In this document: positions 41,197 through 51,776 of the stretch, piece after piece
How positions within the stretch are numbered: position 1 is the first letter of the stretch
How the letters are laid out: each line of letters opens with the position of its first letter
Assembly (NCBI RefSeq): GCF_029626225.1
Contig: NZ_JARUBP010000001.1
Coordinates: 62,001 to 126,000 of the forward strand
Direction of reading: 5' to 3'
From: Asanoa sp. WMMD1127
GTDB lineage: Bacteria; Actinomycetota; Actinomycetes; Mycobacteriales; Micromonosporaceae
DNA: 64,000 nt
Notes under the pieces: model-generated
The model's input: the letters and a program-made list of their open reading frames with translations, nothing else
The model's database searches: none
What the model was told of the DNA's origin: nothing
Program-made: the position numbers and the translations under genes

Positions 41197-42012
41197 ATGG
41201 TGGTGGGCATGGGTTGGCTGGTGGCAGCGCTGACGACCGCGGTCGCGCTGGGTGTCGCGGTCGCCTGGTGGAGGGCGAACGCCCGCCACCGCAAGGCGCT
41301 CGAGGAACGCGGCTGGCTGCTGGAGCGTGAGCGGGAGAGCGCGGCCCGGTCCGCCGTCGAGGAGGAGCGTGCCCGGATCGCCCGCGAGCTGCACGACATC
41401 GTCAGTCACAACGTGAGCCTGATGATCGTGCAGGCGACGGCGGCCCGCGAGGTGCTGACCACACACCCGGACGACGCAAATGCCGCCCTGACCGCCGTGG
41501 AGGCCGCGGGCCGCACCACGATGACCGAGCTGCGCCACCTGCTCGGCCTGCTCGCACCACCGGCGGACGGCGACGGCGACGACCAGCCCGACGAGCCGCA
41601 GCCGAGCCTGCGCCGGCTCAGCCCGCTGGTCGACCGGATCGCGTTCGCCGGCCTGCCGGTGGAGGTGCGGATCTCCGGTGAACCACGGCCACTGCCGTCG
41701 GGCGTCGACGTGACCGCGTACCGCATCGTGCAGGAAGCGTTGACCAACGCCCTCAAGCACGGCCCGGGCAGCGGGGGCAAGGCCGAGGTGACCGTCCGCT
41801 ACGCGCCGCGGTCGCTGCGGGTCGAGGTGCTCACCACGGGCCCGAGCGCCCTGACGGGTGGCGCGCCGCAGCAGCCGGGCAGGCAGGGAACCGGCCGCGG
41901 GCTGATGGGGCTCCGGCAGCGCGTCGCCGTCTACGGCGGTGACCTCGACGCCCGGCGCCGGCTCGGCGGCGGGTACCGGGTCCGGGCCCGCATCCCCGTG
42001 GACCAGCCATGA
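41197..42012 (+). CDS. Sensor histidine kinase, NarL type
   Basis: A 271-residue kinase with a single N-terminal helix (LVAALTTAVALGVAVAWW) and almost no sensory domain, then HisKA_3 with the phospho-acceptor His in RIARELHDIVSHNVSLMIVQ and an HATPase_c domain (IVQEALTNALKHGPG, GRGLMGLRQRVAVYGG). Starts ATG 41170, 41197 or 41209 are all possible. Overlaps the response regulator start by 4 bases. Without its own sensor domain it may sense through the divergent ABC transporter, as in antibiotic-response modules; that is inference. Confidence 0.88.
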   Translation: MVVGMGWLVAALTTAVALGVAVAWWRANARHRKALEERGWLLERERESAARSAVEEERARIARELHDIVSHNVSLMIVQATAAREVLTTHPDDANAALTAVEAAGRTTMTELRHLLGLLAPPADGDGDDQPDEPQPSLRRLSPLVDRIAFAGLPVEVRISGEPRPLPSGVDVTAYRIVQEALTNALKHGPGSGGKAEVTVRYAPRSLRVEVLTTGPSALTGGAPQQPGRQGTGRGLMGLRQRVAVYGGDLDARRRLGGGYRVRARIPVDQP

Positions 42013-42692
42013 CGGCGGGACCGGCCGGGTCAGCGCCGCGCGTGCTGATCGCCGACGACCAGGAGCTGATCCGCACCGGCTTCCGGCTGATCCTGACCGC
42101 GCGCGGCATCGACGTCGTCGGCGAGGCCGGTGACGGCGTGGAGGCGGTGGTGGCGACCCGGCGGCTGCGGCCGGACGTGGTGCTGATGGACATTCGCATG
42201 CCCACGATGAACGGCCTCGACGCGACCCGGCGCATCCTCGACGACGGCGGCGACTGCCGGGTGCTGATGCTGACCACCTTCGACCTCGACCGGTACGTGT
42301 ATGCAGCGCTCTCGATCGGCGCCAGCGGCTTCCTGCTCAAGGACGTGACGGCCGACCATCTGGCGGCGGCGGTGCGGCTGGTGAACACCGGCGACGCGCT
42401 GCTCGCACCGTCGATCACCCGGCGGCTGGTGCAGCGGTTCGCGGTCGAGGACCGGCAGGGGGCGCAGCCGGCGGTGCACCGCGACCTGACCGCGCTGACG
42501 CCGCGCGAGCTGGAGGTGCTGACGCTGCTCGGGCGGGGGCTGTCCAACACGGAGCTCGCCGCGGCGCTGACGCTGAGCGAGGCCACGGTCAAGACCCACG
42601 TCGCCCGCATCTTCGCCAAGCTGGACCTGCGGGACCGCGCGCAGGCGGTGGTTCTGGCGTACGAGACGGGGTTGGTCCGGCCGGGCGGCTAG
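42009..42692 (+). CDS. Response regulator, NarL/LuxR type
   Basis: A 227-residue regulator. Receiver domain: acidic pair in VLIADDQELIRTGF, phospho-acceptor Asp in DVVLMDIRMPTMNGLDAT, Thr in LMLTTFDLD, Lys in FLLKDVTADHL. LuxR-type HTH at ~160-220: LTPRELEVLTLLGRGLSNTE and LTLSEATVKTHVARIFAKLD. Coupled to the kinase gene by a 4-base overlap. Likely target is the promoter between the kinase and ABC genes. Confidence 0.94.
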   Translation: MTAGPAGSAPRVLIADDQELIRTGFRLILTARGIDVVGEAGDGVEAVVATRRLRPDVVLMDIRMPTMNGLDATRRILDDGGDCRVLMLTTFDLDRYVYAALSIGASGFLLKDVTADHLAAAVRLVNTGDALLAPSITRRLVQRFAVEDRQGAQPAVHRDLTALTPRELEVLTLLGRGLSNTELAAALTLSEATVKTHVARIFAKLDLRDRAQAVVLAYETGLVRPGG

Positions 42693-42706
42693 AGACGGTG
42701 TCGCGG

Positions 42707-43393
42707 CTAGAGATAGGCCTGGCGGACGCGGCGCAGCCAGGCTTCGACCGGCGCGATGTCCGGGGTCGTGGGCAGGGGCGTGGTCGTCGTGGCGAAGCCG
42801 GCCTCGTGTTCGGCCAGCAGCGAGCGGGCCGCCTCGACGTCGCCGGCCGCCACTCGCGCCCCGAAGTCGTGGTAGGACTGCGGGTCGTCGAGCACGACCG
42901 GGATCTCGCCGGTCCGGTAGGCGGCCAGGCCCTGGCGGCAGAGGCGCATCAGGTGGCGGGCGTGCTTCGCGACCCGCGGGTCGGGTCCGCTGCGCCGGTT
43001 GGCCAGCAGCCGCAGCTGCTTGCCGGCGTAGCCGAGGTAGGCGGCGCGGACCCGGCCGGCGGAGAGGAAGCAGTGCCGCAGCGCGATCAGTTCGGCGCCG
43101 AGCGGCGTACGCACCTCGTAGAGCTGGTCCGGCAGCCACAGCAGCTCGGCGACGGTGGGGTTGCCGGCCAGGGCGAGCCGGCAGAACTTGGCCGCCTCGT
43201 GCAGCGTCACGTCGGGCTCGTAGGTCACCGAGCTCTCGGGCGGCCGTTCGAGGCCGTGCAGCTCGACGGTGGGCACGGCGAAGATGCCCAGCCGGTCGAC
43301 GTCGGAGTCCGGACCCGCCAGGCCGTACGCGGTGGAGCCGATGACGCCCAGCAGCAGAACCGACAACGAATCTTCCCCGTGGGATGCAACCAA
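42707..43393 (-). CDS. Predicted nucleotidyltransferase
   Basis: A 228-residue protein of the polymerase-beta-like nucleotidyltransferase group (YcgL-type): LLLGVIGSTAYGLAGPDSDVDRLGIFAVP contains the G-S motif and the Asp-x-Asp metal ligands (split here: GVIGSTAYGL, then GPDSDVDRLG). The rest is helical (VAELLWLPDQLYEV, KQLRLLANRRS). Such proteins may modify tRNA, proteins or small molecules; target unknown. It starts within 50 bp of the next minus-strand gene. Confidence 0.8.
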   Translation of the reverse strand: MVASHGEDSLSVLLLGVIGSTAYGLAGPDSDVDRLGIFAVPTVELHGLERPPESSVTYEPDVTLHEAAKFCRLALAGNPTVAELLWLPDQLYEVRTPLGAELIALRHCFLSAGRVRAAYLGYAGKQLRLLANRRSGPDPRVAKHARHLMRLCRQGLAAYRTGEIPVVLDDPQSYHDFGARVAAGDVEAARSLLAEHEAGFATTTTPLPTTPDIAPVEAWLRRVRQAYL

Positions 43394-43436
43394 TGCGCGC
43401 GCCGGCGCATCTAATCCAATGTGGACGGACGAGTGG

Positions 43437-43709
43437 TCAGCGCAGCGCGGTCAGCGGCGCGTGGTCGAGGAAGGGGTCCTCGTCCTTGCGCGGCGCCAGC
43501 GCGTGGCTCGTCACCGTGTCGACGCTGGTGCCCCGCCCCTGCGCCGGCCGGTAGCGCACGGTTGCCGCGTGCGGCGACGAGTGCAGCACGATCCCCGGCC
43601 GCCAACTGCCCAATGTGTGCACCCAGACCCACGCGCCGGGCTGAAAACCCTCGCTGGGAACGGTCGCGGCTTCCGTGCGGAGGTAGGGGTCGAGCAAAGG
43701 CGCGGCCAT
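43437..43709 (-). CDS. Small hypothetical protein
   Basis: A 90-residue protein (start MAAPLLDPYLRTEAA). The middle GFQPGAWVWVHTLGSWRPGIVL, then ATVRYRPAQGRGTSVDTVTS, reads like a small SH3-like beta barrel of a type common as orphan proteins in Micromonosporaceae. ATG 43709 is preceded by GGAG at 9 bases; the frame is also open upstream. No function can be given. Reads toward the nucleotidyltransferase gene. Confidence 0.6.
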   Translation of the reverse strand: MAAPLLDPYLRTEAATVPSEGFQPGAWVWVHTLGSWRPGIVLHSSPHAATVRYRPAQGRGTSVDTVTSHALAPRKDEDPFLDHAPLTALR

Positions 43710-43942
43710 GTGGATCAACTCCGTCGCGGTTGCGGTGCTGGGGGGCTCGCGGGAGGGGTGTGTGCACATGAGCATCGCAGCCGGCTGATCGCCGTGCAAG
43801 ATTTCATCCCGATCTTTGACATCCTGAGGACATCCGCTGACGCGGATTTCGGTTACGCTTCGTACGTCGCGGTTTCATGGTGAAAGAAGCAAGCCAGGAG
43901 GCGGAGATCCAATATCGGCTACTACCAGGAGAAAGTGGAGCG

Positions 43943-44080
43943 ATGGCAGCGCGAAACCGGCACACGGTGCCGATCTTCGACTACCGAGAGCAATTTCTGG
44001 ATTGTGGCCGCGCGGGTGTCCGATTCGCCGGAAACCGTGGCAGGCGCCAGTTCCCACGTCAAATGACCAGAAGGGACTAG
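43943..44080 (+). CDS. Possible 45-residue peptide upstream of DUF397 gene
   Basis: A short frame (MAARNRHTVPIFDYREQF...) within the otherwise empty 43710-44084, preceded by AGGAGAAAGTGGAG. It ends only 4 bases before the DUF397 start. Composition is weakly coding-like. The region is less GC-rich than its surroundings and must also hold the DUF397 promoter. Low confidence. Confidence 0.25.
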   Translation: MAARNRHTVPIFDYREQFLDCGRAGVRFAGNRGRRQFPRQMTRRD

Positions 44081-44084
44081 TCCC

Positions 44085-44291
44085 ATGCCGGACACCACGG
44101 GATGGATCATGTCCAGCCGATCTGCGGGCAACGGTGGCAGCTGCGTCGAAGCGCGCCGCCACGAAGGATGGATCGAAGTGCGCAACAGCAAGAACCGGTC
44201 CGGTGGTCTGGTGCGGTTCACCACCGAGGAATGGGACTCGTTCCTCTTCGGCGCCAAGGGCGGCGAGTTCGACAAGCTGCTGACCGACTGA
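44085..44291 (+). CDS. DUF397 protein
   Basis: A 68-residue DUF397 protein: MSSRSAGNGGSCVEARRHEG, then WIEVRNSKNRSGGLVRFTTEEWDSFL. These occur in actinobacteria with Scr1-type HTH regulators, where the pair behaves like a toxin-antitoxin or developmental switch (bldB/abaA/whiJ-like loci). The HTH partner here is the next gene but in convergent orientation (44419-45231). Start follows AGAAGGGA. Confidence 0.9.
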   Translation: MPDTTGWIMSSRSAGNGGSCVEARRHEGWIEVRNSKNRSGGLVRFTTEEWDSFLFGAKGGEFDKLLTD

Positions 44292-44418
44292 GGGCAGCGA
44301 CAGCAGAAGCGCCGGGCCGGTGGAACCGGCCCGGCGCGCGTGACGTAACGGTCAGCGCACGCGCCCGACCGCGCACAGGCCGCTCACCGTCGGCGAGTCC
44401 GCCCCGCGCGGCGAGCGG

Positions 44419-45231
44419 TCAGAAGCTCTCGAGCGGCACGGACGCCTTGCACACCAGGTCGAAGATCCGGCGGTATTCGGTGACCTCGTGCTCCTCTTCG
44501 AGGTAGAGGGCGCCGATCTGGGACTCGAGGTAGACCACGTCCGGGTCGTCGGGATCGTCGAAGTCGAGGATCCGGAAGGCGCCGGCCATCGCGGCGTGCG
44601 CGCCGACCGAGAACGGCAGCACGCGGATCTCGACGTTGTCGCGCTTGGCGGTGCGGCGCAGGTGCTCGATCTGGCCGTCGAGCACGGTCCGGCCGCCGAC
44701 CGGCCGGGTCAGCGCGCTCTCGCCCAGCACCGTCACGAGGCGCGGAGCGCGGGCCAGCAGGGCGCGCTGGCGCTGCATCCGCAGCTTCACGTGGCGGTGG
44801 GCGGCCTCGTCGTCAGGGGGCTGGGCGGCGCCGAACACGGCCATCGCGTACTGCTCGGTCTGCAGCTCGCCCGGGATGATCTCGCCGTCGTAGGTGCAGA
44901 TCTTGGAGGCGCTGGCCTCCAGGCCCAGATAGAGCTTGAACCAGTCGGGGATGACCGGGCTGCCGTCCCACCACTCCTCGCGCGACGTGCCGAGGGCGAG
45001 CTCGGCGAGCGCGTCAGTGACGCTCTGGTCGGCCCCGTAGAGCCAGCACAGCGCGCGGACGTTGGCCCCGGTGACGGGCACCTTGCCGGTCTCGATGCGG
45101 TGGAGGGTCGGCTCCGAGATGCCGAGCTTGGCCTCCGCGACCTCTCGACGGGACTTGCCGTTGGCCAGCCGCAGCTTGGTCAATCGCCGCCCGAGGGCCC
45201 GCCGTACCACCCGCTGGCCCGTGACCGGCAC
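44419..45231 (-). CDS. XRE-family regulator with DUF5753 (Scr1-type)
   Basis: A 270-residue regulator. The N-terminal HTH (RRLTKLRLANGKSRREVAEA, then KLGISEPTLHRIETGKVPV) is followed by the DUF5753 domain (~95-270: YDGEIIPGELQTEQYAMAV, MQRQRALLARAPRLVTVLGE, IRVLPFSVGAHAAMAGAFRI). Starts with GTG 45231. Pairs with the DUF397 protein encoded convergently just downstream. Members control development and secondary metabolism in streptomycetes. Confidence 0.9.
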   Translation of the reverse strand: MPVTGQRVVRRALGRRLTKLRLANGKSRREVAEAKLGISEPTLHRIETGKVPVTGANVRALCWLYGADQSVTDALAELALGTSREEWWDGSPVIPDWFKLYLGLEASASKICTYDGEIIPGELQTEQYAMAVFGAAQPPDDEAAHRHVKLRMQRQRALLARAPRLVTVLGESALTRPVGGRTVLDGQIEHLRRTAKRDNVEIRVLPFSVGAHAAMAGAFRILDFDDPDDPDVVYLESQIGALYLEEEHEVTEYRRIFDLVCKASVPLESF

Positions 45232-45395
45232 TTCCGACCTCCTGTGCGATGCGCCCCCGCGACGCCTCTCATGTCAACTCCGACACCTTACCGGCCGTAC
45301 CAGTTCAGTTACACCATCCGAAGGATCAAATTGAAAAGATCGATCCGCGCGGTACGGGTACGGCGCGCGCCACCCTATCGGGGGATACTGCCGTC

Positions 45396-45641
45396 ATGCC
45401 GCTCCCCTCCGGCTATGCCGATCTGGTCCAGCAGGCGTCCACCGACATGCGTGGCGGCGCCGACGAAACGGCCGTGCTGCGCCTGTTGCGCGACGGTGGC
45501 CTGCAGCTCCTGCCGTCCGCCCGGGCGCTGTGCGAGCTCTACGACATCGACCTCGGCGAGGCGCAACGCCGCATCGACCGCAGCGGCGTCTGGTCCGACG
45601 TCCGCGACGACCGCCCGCCGTTCGGCGTCGCCGCGGCCTGA
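45396..45641 (+). CDS. Small hypothetical protein
   Basis: An 81-residue, mostly helical protein: MPLPSGYADLVQQASTDMRG, ETAVLRLLRDGGLQLLPSAR, ALCELYDIDLGEAQRRIDRS. The last part resembles the C-terminal helices of ribosomal-protein-L7/L12-like or related small domains, but not enough to name it. GGATACTG just before the ATG could be a -10 box, which would give a nearly leaderless mRNA. Confidence 0.65.
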   Translation: MPLPSGYADLVQQASTDMRGGADETAVLRLLRDGGLQLLPSARALCELYDIDLGEAQRRIDRSGVWSDVRDDRPPFGVAAA

Positions 45642-45664
45642 GGAGCGCCGCTACAGTTGCCGTC

Positions 45665-46207
45665 ATGCGGAGATGGCTGTCGATGTCTTGCGTCCTCGTG
45701 CTCGCGCTGACGGCCTGCTCCTCCACCGACGACCAGCCACCGCCGGACCTGGCGACGATGGCCAGCCCGTGCGACTTCCTCGACGAGGCGCAGCGGACGG
45801 AGCTGCAGCTCGGCCCGGGCCAGCTGTCGACCGCTCCGGGTCTCGCCGGCGGGACCGAGACCACGCTCTGCGTCTACCGCGACGCGGCGCTGGGCGACCG
45901 CGGCGGCGACTACGTCGACAGCGTCACGGTCACCTTCCTGCCGACCACGCTCGACGTCGCCCGCCGGGCGCTGGACGAGGTCGAGCAGCGCGGCCTGTTC
46001 ACGGCGGGCCGGATGTCGGCGTACGCCACCGGACCCGACGGCGTGCTGCGGCGCGCGGGCGTCCGGCTCGGCGAGACCACCTGCGAGCGGCTGTTCGCGG
46101 CGTCGCCGACCCGGGCGGTGCAGATCGGCCTCACCGTCGAACGGCCACCGCTGGGCGAAGCGGCCTGCGACGCCGCCGTCCGCCTGGCGCCCTCCATCTT
46201 CTCCTAA
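45665..46207 (+). CDS. Lipoprotein, DUF3558-like
   Basis: A 180-residue exported lipoprotein: signal MRRWLSMSCVLVLALTACSS with lipobox LTAC. The mature part has PCDFLDEAQRTELQ, a mid-chain Cys (ETTLCVYRD) and later TTCERLF and EAACDAAVRL, the pattern of actinobacterial DUF3558 proteins with conserved disulfides. Function unknown, outer face of the membrane. Converges with the SRPBCC gene, overlapping by 4 bases. Confidence 0.8.
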   Translation: MRRWLSMSCVLVLALTACSSTDDQPPPDLATMASPCDFLDEAQRTELQLGPGQLSTAPGLAGGTETTLCVYRDAALGDRGGDYVDSVTVTFLPTTLDVARRALDEVEQRGLFTAGRMSAYATGPDGVLRRAGVRLGETTCERLFAASPTRAVQIGLTVERPPLGEAACDAAVRLAPSIFS

Positions 46208-46851
46208 TCCTCTTCGGGGCTGTAGAAGGCGATCGTGTTGGCCACCGCGGTGTTGACGGCCTCGGGGGTCGCGCCGTCGGCGAGCTGCGCCGCGCCCCAG
46301 CTCTCGGCGCTGGCCACCATGAAGGACTGCGCCTCCGCCGACTCCTCCCAGCCCTCGGCGTCGTCGAGCCCGCCGCCGGCCAGGTGCAGGCCGAGGCCGA
46401 GGAACGACAGGTCCCAGCCGACGCCGGTGGCGCCCGGGCCGTACTGGTCCCACAGGGCCGGGTCGACGACCGCGACGTGGCGCAGCATCAGCTCCGTGCC
46501 GCCGTCGGGCTCCGGCGACAGGGTCAGGTGCACCTCGCTGCCCGTCGTCGTGGCGATGTCGGCGCCGAAGACCCAGGTGACCACGAGCTCGGTCGGCCGC
46601 TCGCAGCGCAGGATGCGACCGCCGGCGTTGCCCTCGATCTGGTAGAGGCCGCCGACCCGCAGGTCGCCGGCGATCGGCAGGAACCAGCGGCCGAGCCGCT
46701 CCGGGCTGGTCAGCGCGTCCCAGAGGTCGTCGGCCGGCGACGGGAAGCTCCGCCGCAGGACCACGGATCGCGCCGGGCCCTCAGGCAGGTTCTGCCGGCC
46801 CACCTCACGGGTGGTGGCCTTGATCGCGTCCAGGAAGTCCATGTCGGACAT
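46204..46851 (-). CDS. SRPBCC/AHSA1-domain protein
   Basis: A 215-residue START-like protein of the AHSA1 type: VLRRSFPSPADDLWDALTSP opens the fold, then ERLGRWFLPIAGDLRVGGLY, RILRCERPTELVVTWVFG and TELMLRHVAVVDPALWDQYG. Such proteins bind hydrophobic ligands in a deep pocket; individual roles are mostly unknown. Cytoplasmic. Start ATG 46851 (MSDMDFLDAIKATT). Confidence 0.88.
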   Translation of the reverse strand: MSDMDFLDAIKATTREVGRQNLPEGPARSVVLRRSFPSPADDLWDALTSPERLGRWFLPIAGDLRVGGLYQIEGNAGGRILRCERPTELVVTWVFGADIATTTGSEVHLTLSPEPDGGTELMLRHVAVVDPALWDQYGPGATGVGWDLSFLGLGLHLAGGGLDDAEGWEESAEAQSFMVASAESWGAAQLADGATPEAVNTAVANTIAFYSPEED

Positions 46852-46897
46852 TTTACGACTAGCCCGCCCGGGTACGAGACAGGCGAGGACCGAGGCG

Positions 46898-47788
46898 CTA
46901 GCTCTGCTTTGCGAGATCGGCGCAGCCGGCCGTCTCGTCGGGCAGCAGCGGGCGCAGCAGCACCGACCACTGCTTGCCGCCGGACTCCCACGGCGTGGCG
47001 GCGTTGGCCTTGGCCGCCGCGGTCAGCACCGCCGCGGCCTGGTCGCCGGTGGCGGTCACGCAGAACACCTCGACGTTGGGGTTGAGGCGGTCACCGGGCA
47101 GCGCCGGGCCGGGCCACGCGACAGGCGCGGGCGGCTGCATCTCCAGCAGCGCCTCCGGCTGCACATAGGGCGTGGCGATCCCCGCCACCGACTTCGCCGG
47201 GTAGGCGCCCTCCTCCTTGACCGCGCCGGCGCCGAGGGTCTTCGGCAGGTCCTGCAGGGCCGCGAGCAGATCGGAGAGCTTCTTGCGGGCCGTCTTCTGC
47301 GCGCCGGTCAGCGCACCGCCGTCGTCGGGCATCTCCAGGGCGTACGCGTCGGTCTGCCGGGTCTGTGCCCCGGTGTTGACCAGGAACCGGGTCGTGGACG
47401 CGTCGGCGACGGGCGGCTGGCCCAGGTCGGCGGCCGTGCCGACGCCCGCGTCGAGGGCGCGCTGCACCAGCGCGTCGACGTCGGCCTCGGAGATGCGCGC
47501 CTGCTGCAGGTTGGGCAGCGCCGGACCGGGATAGATCGCCGGCACCGGGCCCTCGGTGATCACCCGGCCGTCACCGTAGATCGACAGCGCCGGCACCCGG
47601 CCCGGGATCGACTGCGGTGTCACGAACCCGCCGGTGTGCACCACCCGCAGCGCCACCTCGTCGGCGCCGAGCGCGCCGGCGGCCGGTGGGGCCGGTGGAG
47701 CGGCGTCCGCGGCCGGTTGTGTCGCACACGCGGAGGCCAGCACCAACAGCGGCACGGCGGCCACAGCCGCCCACGACGAACGTCCCAT
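46898..47788 (-). CDS. Lipoprotein, unknown function
   Basis: A 296-residue lipoprotein: MGRSSWAAVAAVPLLVLASACATQ, cut here as signal plus lipobox LASAC. A Pro/Ala-rich linker follows, then a domain with SIYGDGRVITEGPVPAIYPG and ARISEADVDALVQRALDAGV, and a C-terminal part with two Cys (VEVFCVTATGD, ETAGCADLAK) that may bond. Such proteins recur in Micromonosporaceae without known role. The frame is open upstream but the ATG at 47786-47788 begins the signal peptide. Confidence 0.75.
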   Translation of the reverse strand: MGRSSWAAVAAVPLLVLASACATQPAADAAPPAPPAAGALGADEVALRVVHTGGFVTPQSIPGRVPALSIYGDGRVITEGPVPAIYPGPALPNLQQARISEADVDALVQRALDAGVGTAADLGQPPVADASTTRFLVNTGAQTRQTDAYALEMPDDGGALTGAQKTARKKLSDLLAALQDLPKTLGAGAVKEEGAYPAKSVAGIATPYVQPEALLEMQPPAPVAWPGPALPGDRLNPNVEVFCVTATGDQAAAVLTAAAKANAATPWESGGKQWSVLLRPLLPDETAGCADLAKQS

Positions 47789-47917
47789 ACCCGATCTGAC
47801 GATCCAGCGGCCCGTCGGGTTCCGGCTCGGCCGGCCGGGTTCCGGCTTCGGCGTCGCGTTCCGGCTCGGCCGTCGCGTTCGGGCTTTCTTGTCGGAGGGG
47901 CGTGGCACGATCGGATG

Positions 47918-48250
47918 ATGGTGCGTGATGATCGACTGGTCGCCCAGGTGCGCGGCCTGATCGGCGCCGATCCGGGGGTCGACGAGCGCCGGATGTTCGG
48001 CAGCCTGATCTTCATGGTCGACGGCAACATGGCCTGCGGCGTACGCGAGGACGGCCTGCTCGTGCGGGTCGGGCGCGAGGCGACCGACGAGGCGCTCGGC
48101 CGGCCCCACGTGACGCCGTTCGAGATGGGCGGCGGGCGACGCCCGGCGGGCTGGGTGGTGGTCGGCGCCGACGGGCTGGCCACCGAGACCGAGGTGCGGA
48201 GCTGGGTCGAGCAGGGCGTGGCCTACGCGCGCACGCTCCCCCCGAAATGA
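47918..48250 (+). CDS. TfoX N-terminal domain protein
   Basis: A 110-residue protein of the TfoX/Sxy N-terminal family: RRMFGSLIFMVDGNMACGVR is the typical block, followed by LLVRVGREATDEALGRPHV and the GWVVVGADGL stretch. In gammaproteobacteria Sxy/TfoX governs competence; in actinobacteria these short proteins have no defined role. ATG 47915 or 47918. Overlaps the next gene by 4 bases. Confidence 0.85.
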   Translation: MVRDDRLVAQVRGLIGADPGVDERRMFGSLIFMVDGNMACGVREDGLLVRVGREATDEALGRPHVTPFEMGGGRRPAGWVVVGADGLATETEVRSWVEQGVAYARTLPPK

Positions 48251-49146
48251 GCGCCACCCCTGCCCGCGAGGCGGGCCGCAGCCAGGCGCCCGGCCCGGGC
48301 GTGCTGGCGGTGACCGGGTCGACGGGCGAGCTCGGGCGCCGGGTCGCGCAACGGCTGGCCGACGCGGGCCAGCCGCAGCGCCTGGTGGTGCGCTCCCCCG
48401 ACCGCGCGCCCACGCTGCCCGGCGCGACCGTGGCGGCGGCCGACTACGCCGACGCCGCCGCGGCCGAGCGCGCACTGTCCGGTGTGGACACGCTGTTCAT
48501 GGTGTCGGGCGCCGAGGAGGCCGACCGCGTCACCAAGCACCTCACGTTCATCGACGCGGCCGTCGCCGCCGGCGTGAAGCACCTGGTCTACACCTCGTTC
48601 CTGGGCGCCGCGCCGGACTCGACGTTCACCCTGGCCCGCCACCACTACGCCACCGAGCAGCACCTGCACGCGAGCGGCATCTCCCACACGATCCTGCGCG
48701 ACAACCTCTACCTCGACTTCCTGCCGATGCTGGCCGTCGACGGGGTGATCCGGGGGCCGGCCGGCGAGGGCCGGGTCGCCGGCGTCGCCCGCGACGACGT
48801 CGCCGATGTCGCGGTCGCCGTGCTCGGTGAGCCGGGGCGGCACGCGGGGCAGGTCTACGACCTGACCGGCCCGTTCGCGCTCACGCTGGAGGAGGCGGCC
48901 GCGACGATGACCGCGATCCTCAACCGGCCCTACCGCTACGAGGAGGAGACGGTCGAGCAGGCGTACGCCGCCCGCGCCCACTACGGCGCCCCCGCCTGGC
49001 AGGTCGACGGCTGGGTGAGCACCTACACGGCGATCGCCCACGGCGACCTGGCCGAGGTGACCGACACCGTCGAGCGGGTCGCCGGCCACCCACCCGTCGA
49101 CTTCGCCGAGGTGCTCCGCCGCGCCAACCCGGTGGCCGAGGCCTGA
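48247..49146 (+). CDS. NmrA-like NAD(P)-binding oxidoreductase/sensor
   Basis: A 299-residue atypical short-chain dehydrogenase: GVLAVTGSTGELGRRVAQRL is the dinucleotide motif, with VKHLVYTSFLGAAPDSTF and ISHTILRDNLYLDFLP as family blocks (NmrA/QOR2 type). Members act as NADP(H)-sensing regulators or quinone reductases. Follows the TfoX-like gene with ATGA overlap and precedes the methyltransferase gene by 2 bases, so the three probably form one operon. Confidence 0.87.
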   Translation: MSATPAREAGRSQAPGPGVLAVTGSTGELGRRVAQRLADAGQPQRLVVRSPDRAPTLPGATVAAADYADAAAAERALSGVDTLFMVSGAEEADRVTKHLTFIDAAVAAGVKHLVYTSFLGAAPDSTFTLARHHYATEQHLHASGISHTILRDNLYLDFLPMLAVDGVIRGPAGEGRVAGVARDDVADVAVAVLGEPGRHAGQVYDLTGPFALTLEEAAATMTAILNRPYRYEEETVEQAYAARAHYGAPAWQVDGWVSTYTAIAHGDLAEVTDTVERVAGHPPVDFAEVLRRANPVAEA

Positions 49147-49148
49147 GC

Positions 49149-49913
49149 GTGTCCGACCTGATCGTCGCCCGGCTGCGGGCCGCCGGGTGCGTGTTCGCCG
49201 AGGAGGAGGCCCGGCTCCTGACGGAGGCGGCGCCCGACCCGGCCCGCCTCGACGCGCTGGTCGCCGAACGGGTCCGCGGCGTCCCGCTGGAGCACGTGGT
49301 GGGCTGGGCCGAGTTCTGCGGGCTGCGGGTCGCGGTCGGGCCCGGGGTGTTCGTCCCCCGGCACCGCACCGAGCTGCTGGTCCACCTCGCCACCGCCGCG
49401 CTGGGCCCGGGCCGCCGCGTGCTGGTCGACCTGGCCTGCGGCTCGGGCGCGATCGCGGCCGCGATCGCCCACCGGCACGGCGACCTCGACATCCACGCGA
49501 CCGACATCGAACCAGCCGCGGTCGCCGCGGCCCACCGCAACCTGACCCCACTCGCCGGCGCGGTCTACGAAGGGGACCTGTTCGATCCCTTGCCGGCGGG
49601 CCTGCGCGGGCAGGTCGACGTGCTGGTGGCCAACGTCCCCTACGTCCCGTCCGGCGCCGTCGGCCTGCTGCCCCCGGAGGCCCGGGAGCACGAGCCGCTG
49701 CGCGCCCTGGACGGGGGCGCCGACGGGCTCGACGTGCTGCGCCGGGTCGCCGCCGGCGCGCCCGCCTGGCTGCGGCCGGGCGGCACCCTGCTCAGCGAGA
49801 TCGGCGTAGGCCAGATCGACGCGGCCAAGACCGCACTGACGGTGGCCGGCCTGGCCCCGGAGGTCGTCACCGACGACGACCTGGACGCCACGGTCATCCT
49901 CGGCCGCCGCTGA
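49149..49913 (+). CDS. PrmC-related N5-glutamine methyltransferase, unknown target
   Basis: A 254-residue SAM methyltransferase of the HemK/PrmC-related group. FVPRHRTELLVHLA resembles the RPETE region of PrmC; VLVDLACGSGAIAAAIA binds SAM; the catalytic motif is NVPYVPSGAV in place of the usual NPPY. This variant defines a sister family whose substrate is unknown, so it should not be called release-factor methyltransferase. GTG start 2 bases after the previous stop. Confidence 0.85.
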   Translation: MSDLIVARLRAAGCVFAEEEARLLTEAAPDPARLDALVAERVRGVPLEHVVGWAEFCGLRVAVGPGVFVPRHRTELLVHLATAALGPGRRVLVDLACGSGAIAAAIAHRHGDLDIHATDIEPAAVAAAHRNLTPLAGAVYEGDLFDPLPAGLRGQVDVLVANVPYVPSGAVGLLPPEAREHEPLRALDGGADGLDVLRRVAAGAPAWLRPGGTLLSEIGVGQIDAAKTALTVAGLAPEVVTDDDLDATVILGRR

Positions 49914-51747
<1,834 letters not shown>

Positions 51748-51776
51748 GACCCCAGTCTGCCGCGCATGATGGAGGC

